Below, in pieces: positions 6,119 through 6,202 of a stretch of 6,202 nucleotides of DNA. The position numbers were made by a program, and so were the translations under genes. Source of the DNA: Dehalococcoidia bacterium (lineage in GTDB: Bacteria; Chloroflexota; Dehalococcoidia; Lucifugimonadales; UBA3495); NCBI GenBank assembly GCA_022823105.1, contig JAJDXU010000083.1:1-6202 (forward strand). Direction: 5' to 3'. The notes under the pieces were generated by a model that searched no databases, was not told where the DNA came from, and saw only the letters and a program-made list of their open reading frames with translations. Within the stretch, counting starts at the first letter, position 1, and every line of letters starts with the position of its first letter.

Positions 6119-6202
6119 CATGAGCCCAGTCATCGAGATGTAAATCCAGGTTTCAGTGGTTTCGCACAATGCCTCATAGTCCTTGCTCAATCGCCGTTGC
6201 CG
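6078..6202 (-). mobile_element. IS5-like insertion sequence, one end (partial)
   Basis: The homology of the transporter gene ends at TTAG (6075-6078), directly followed by a sequence beginning GAGTGTGTCTAAAAAGT (6078-6094) that looks like an IS5-family terminal inverted repeat. TTAG fits the YTAR four-base target, and TTA fits the TNA three-base target, of two IS5 subgroups, so the exact boundary (6078 or 6079) is ambiguous. The element continues past the window edge, so the other end and the matching target duplication cannot be seen. Confidence 0.75.
6086..6202 (-). CDS. IS5-family transposase C-terminus (partial)
   Basis: On the minus strand the frame is open from the window edge to a TAG at 6088-6086, giving 38 residues. 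RRLSKDYEALCETTETWIY followed by GLMLRRLARF is the characteristic end of IS5-type DDE transposases, in which a conserved RLSKDYE segment with its Glu helix is followed by a hydrophobic helix and LRRL. The catalytic Asp residues lie beyond the window. The stop codon falls inside the presumed terminal inverted repeat, which is normal for compact IS elements. Whether the element is intact and active cannot be told. Confidence 0.88.
   Translation of the reverse strand, partial: RQRRLSKDYEALCETTETWIYISMTGLMLRRLARFPTF

Noticed and set aside
1..6202. CRISPR array, tRNA, rRNA or riboswitch
   Set aside because: No regularly spaced direct repeats of CRISPR length, no tRNA-like cloverleaf and no rRNA sequence were seen by eye. 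A covariance-model search would be needed to exclude small structured RNAs.

Overview
The window looks like a G+C-rich bacterial chromosome segment carrying a small oxidative catabolism neighbourhood, bracketed by mobile-element remnants. The gene mix is an LLM-class flavin monooxygenase, an alpha/beta hydrolase, a Rieske oxygenase and an amidohydrolase, plus a lipoprotein-type amino-acid ABC binding protein. It resembles what is known of Chloroflexota such as SAR202/Dehalococcoidia-like lineages, where flavin-dependent monooxygenases and Rieske oxygenases are expanded. The lipobox on the binding protein would fit a single-membrane host. This assignment is inference; no rRNA or other phylogenetic marker is present.

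Layout, left to right. Positions 1-90 hold the last 29 codons of a probable IS66-like transposase. Positions 91-599 have no credible gene. They contain a strongly C-biased tract (241-480), a cluster of C-runs that could form a G-quadruplex on the minus strand (214-258), and three GGAAAT words spaced one helical turn apart (498-524). A TTGACA promoter with a perfect inverted repeat in its spacer (600-630) precedes a two-gene plus-strand operon: an alpha/beta hydrolase (662-1456) and an LLM-class flavin-dependent oxidoreductase (1505-2656). A 75-residue ribbon-helix-helix antitoxin-like gene (2766-2993) has no toxin beside it. It sits between two related perfect palindromes that share the core GTAGGGGCG (2680-2707 and 3018-3045).

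A Rieske non-haem iron oxygenase runs on the minus strand (4375-3071). It is divergent from a plus-strand amidohydrolase (4521-5306). The 145-bp gap between them holds a TATAAT promoter for the Rieske gene, a weaker overlapping promoter for the amidohydrolase, and an inverted repeat covering the amidohydrolase ribosome binding site. Next comes a general L-amino-acid ABC transporter binding lipoprotein (from 5396), broken near codon 228 by the end of an IS5-like element. The C-terminal 38 codons of that element's transposase run on the minus strand to the window edge (6202-6086).

A plausible joint role is oxidation of an aromatic or heterocyclic compound by the Rieske and flavin enzymes, followed by hydrolysis of the products by the alpha/beta hydrolase and amidohydrolase. 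The substrate cannot be read from the sequence. I found no clearly new system. The most unusual points are the palindrome-bracketed orphan antitoxin, the IS-disrupted transporter gene and the structured divergent control region.
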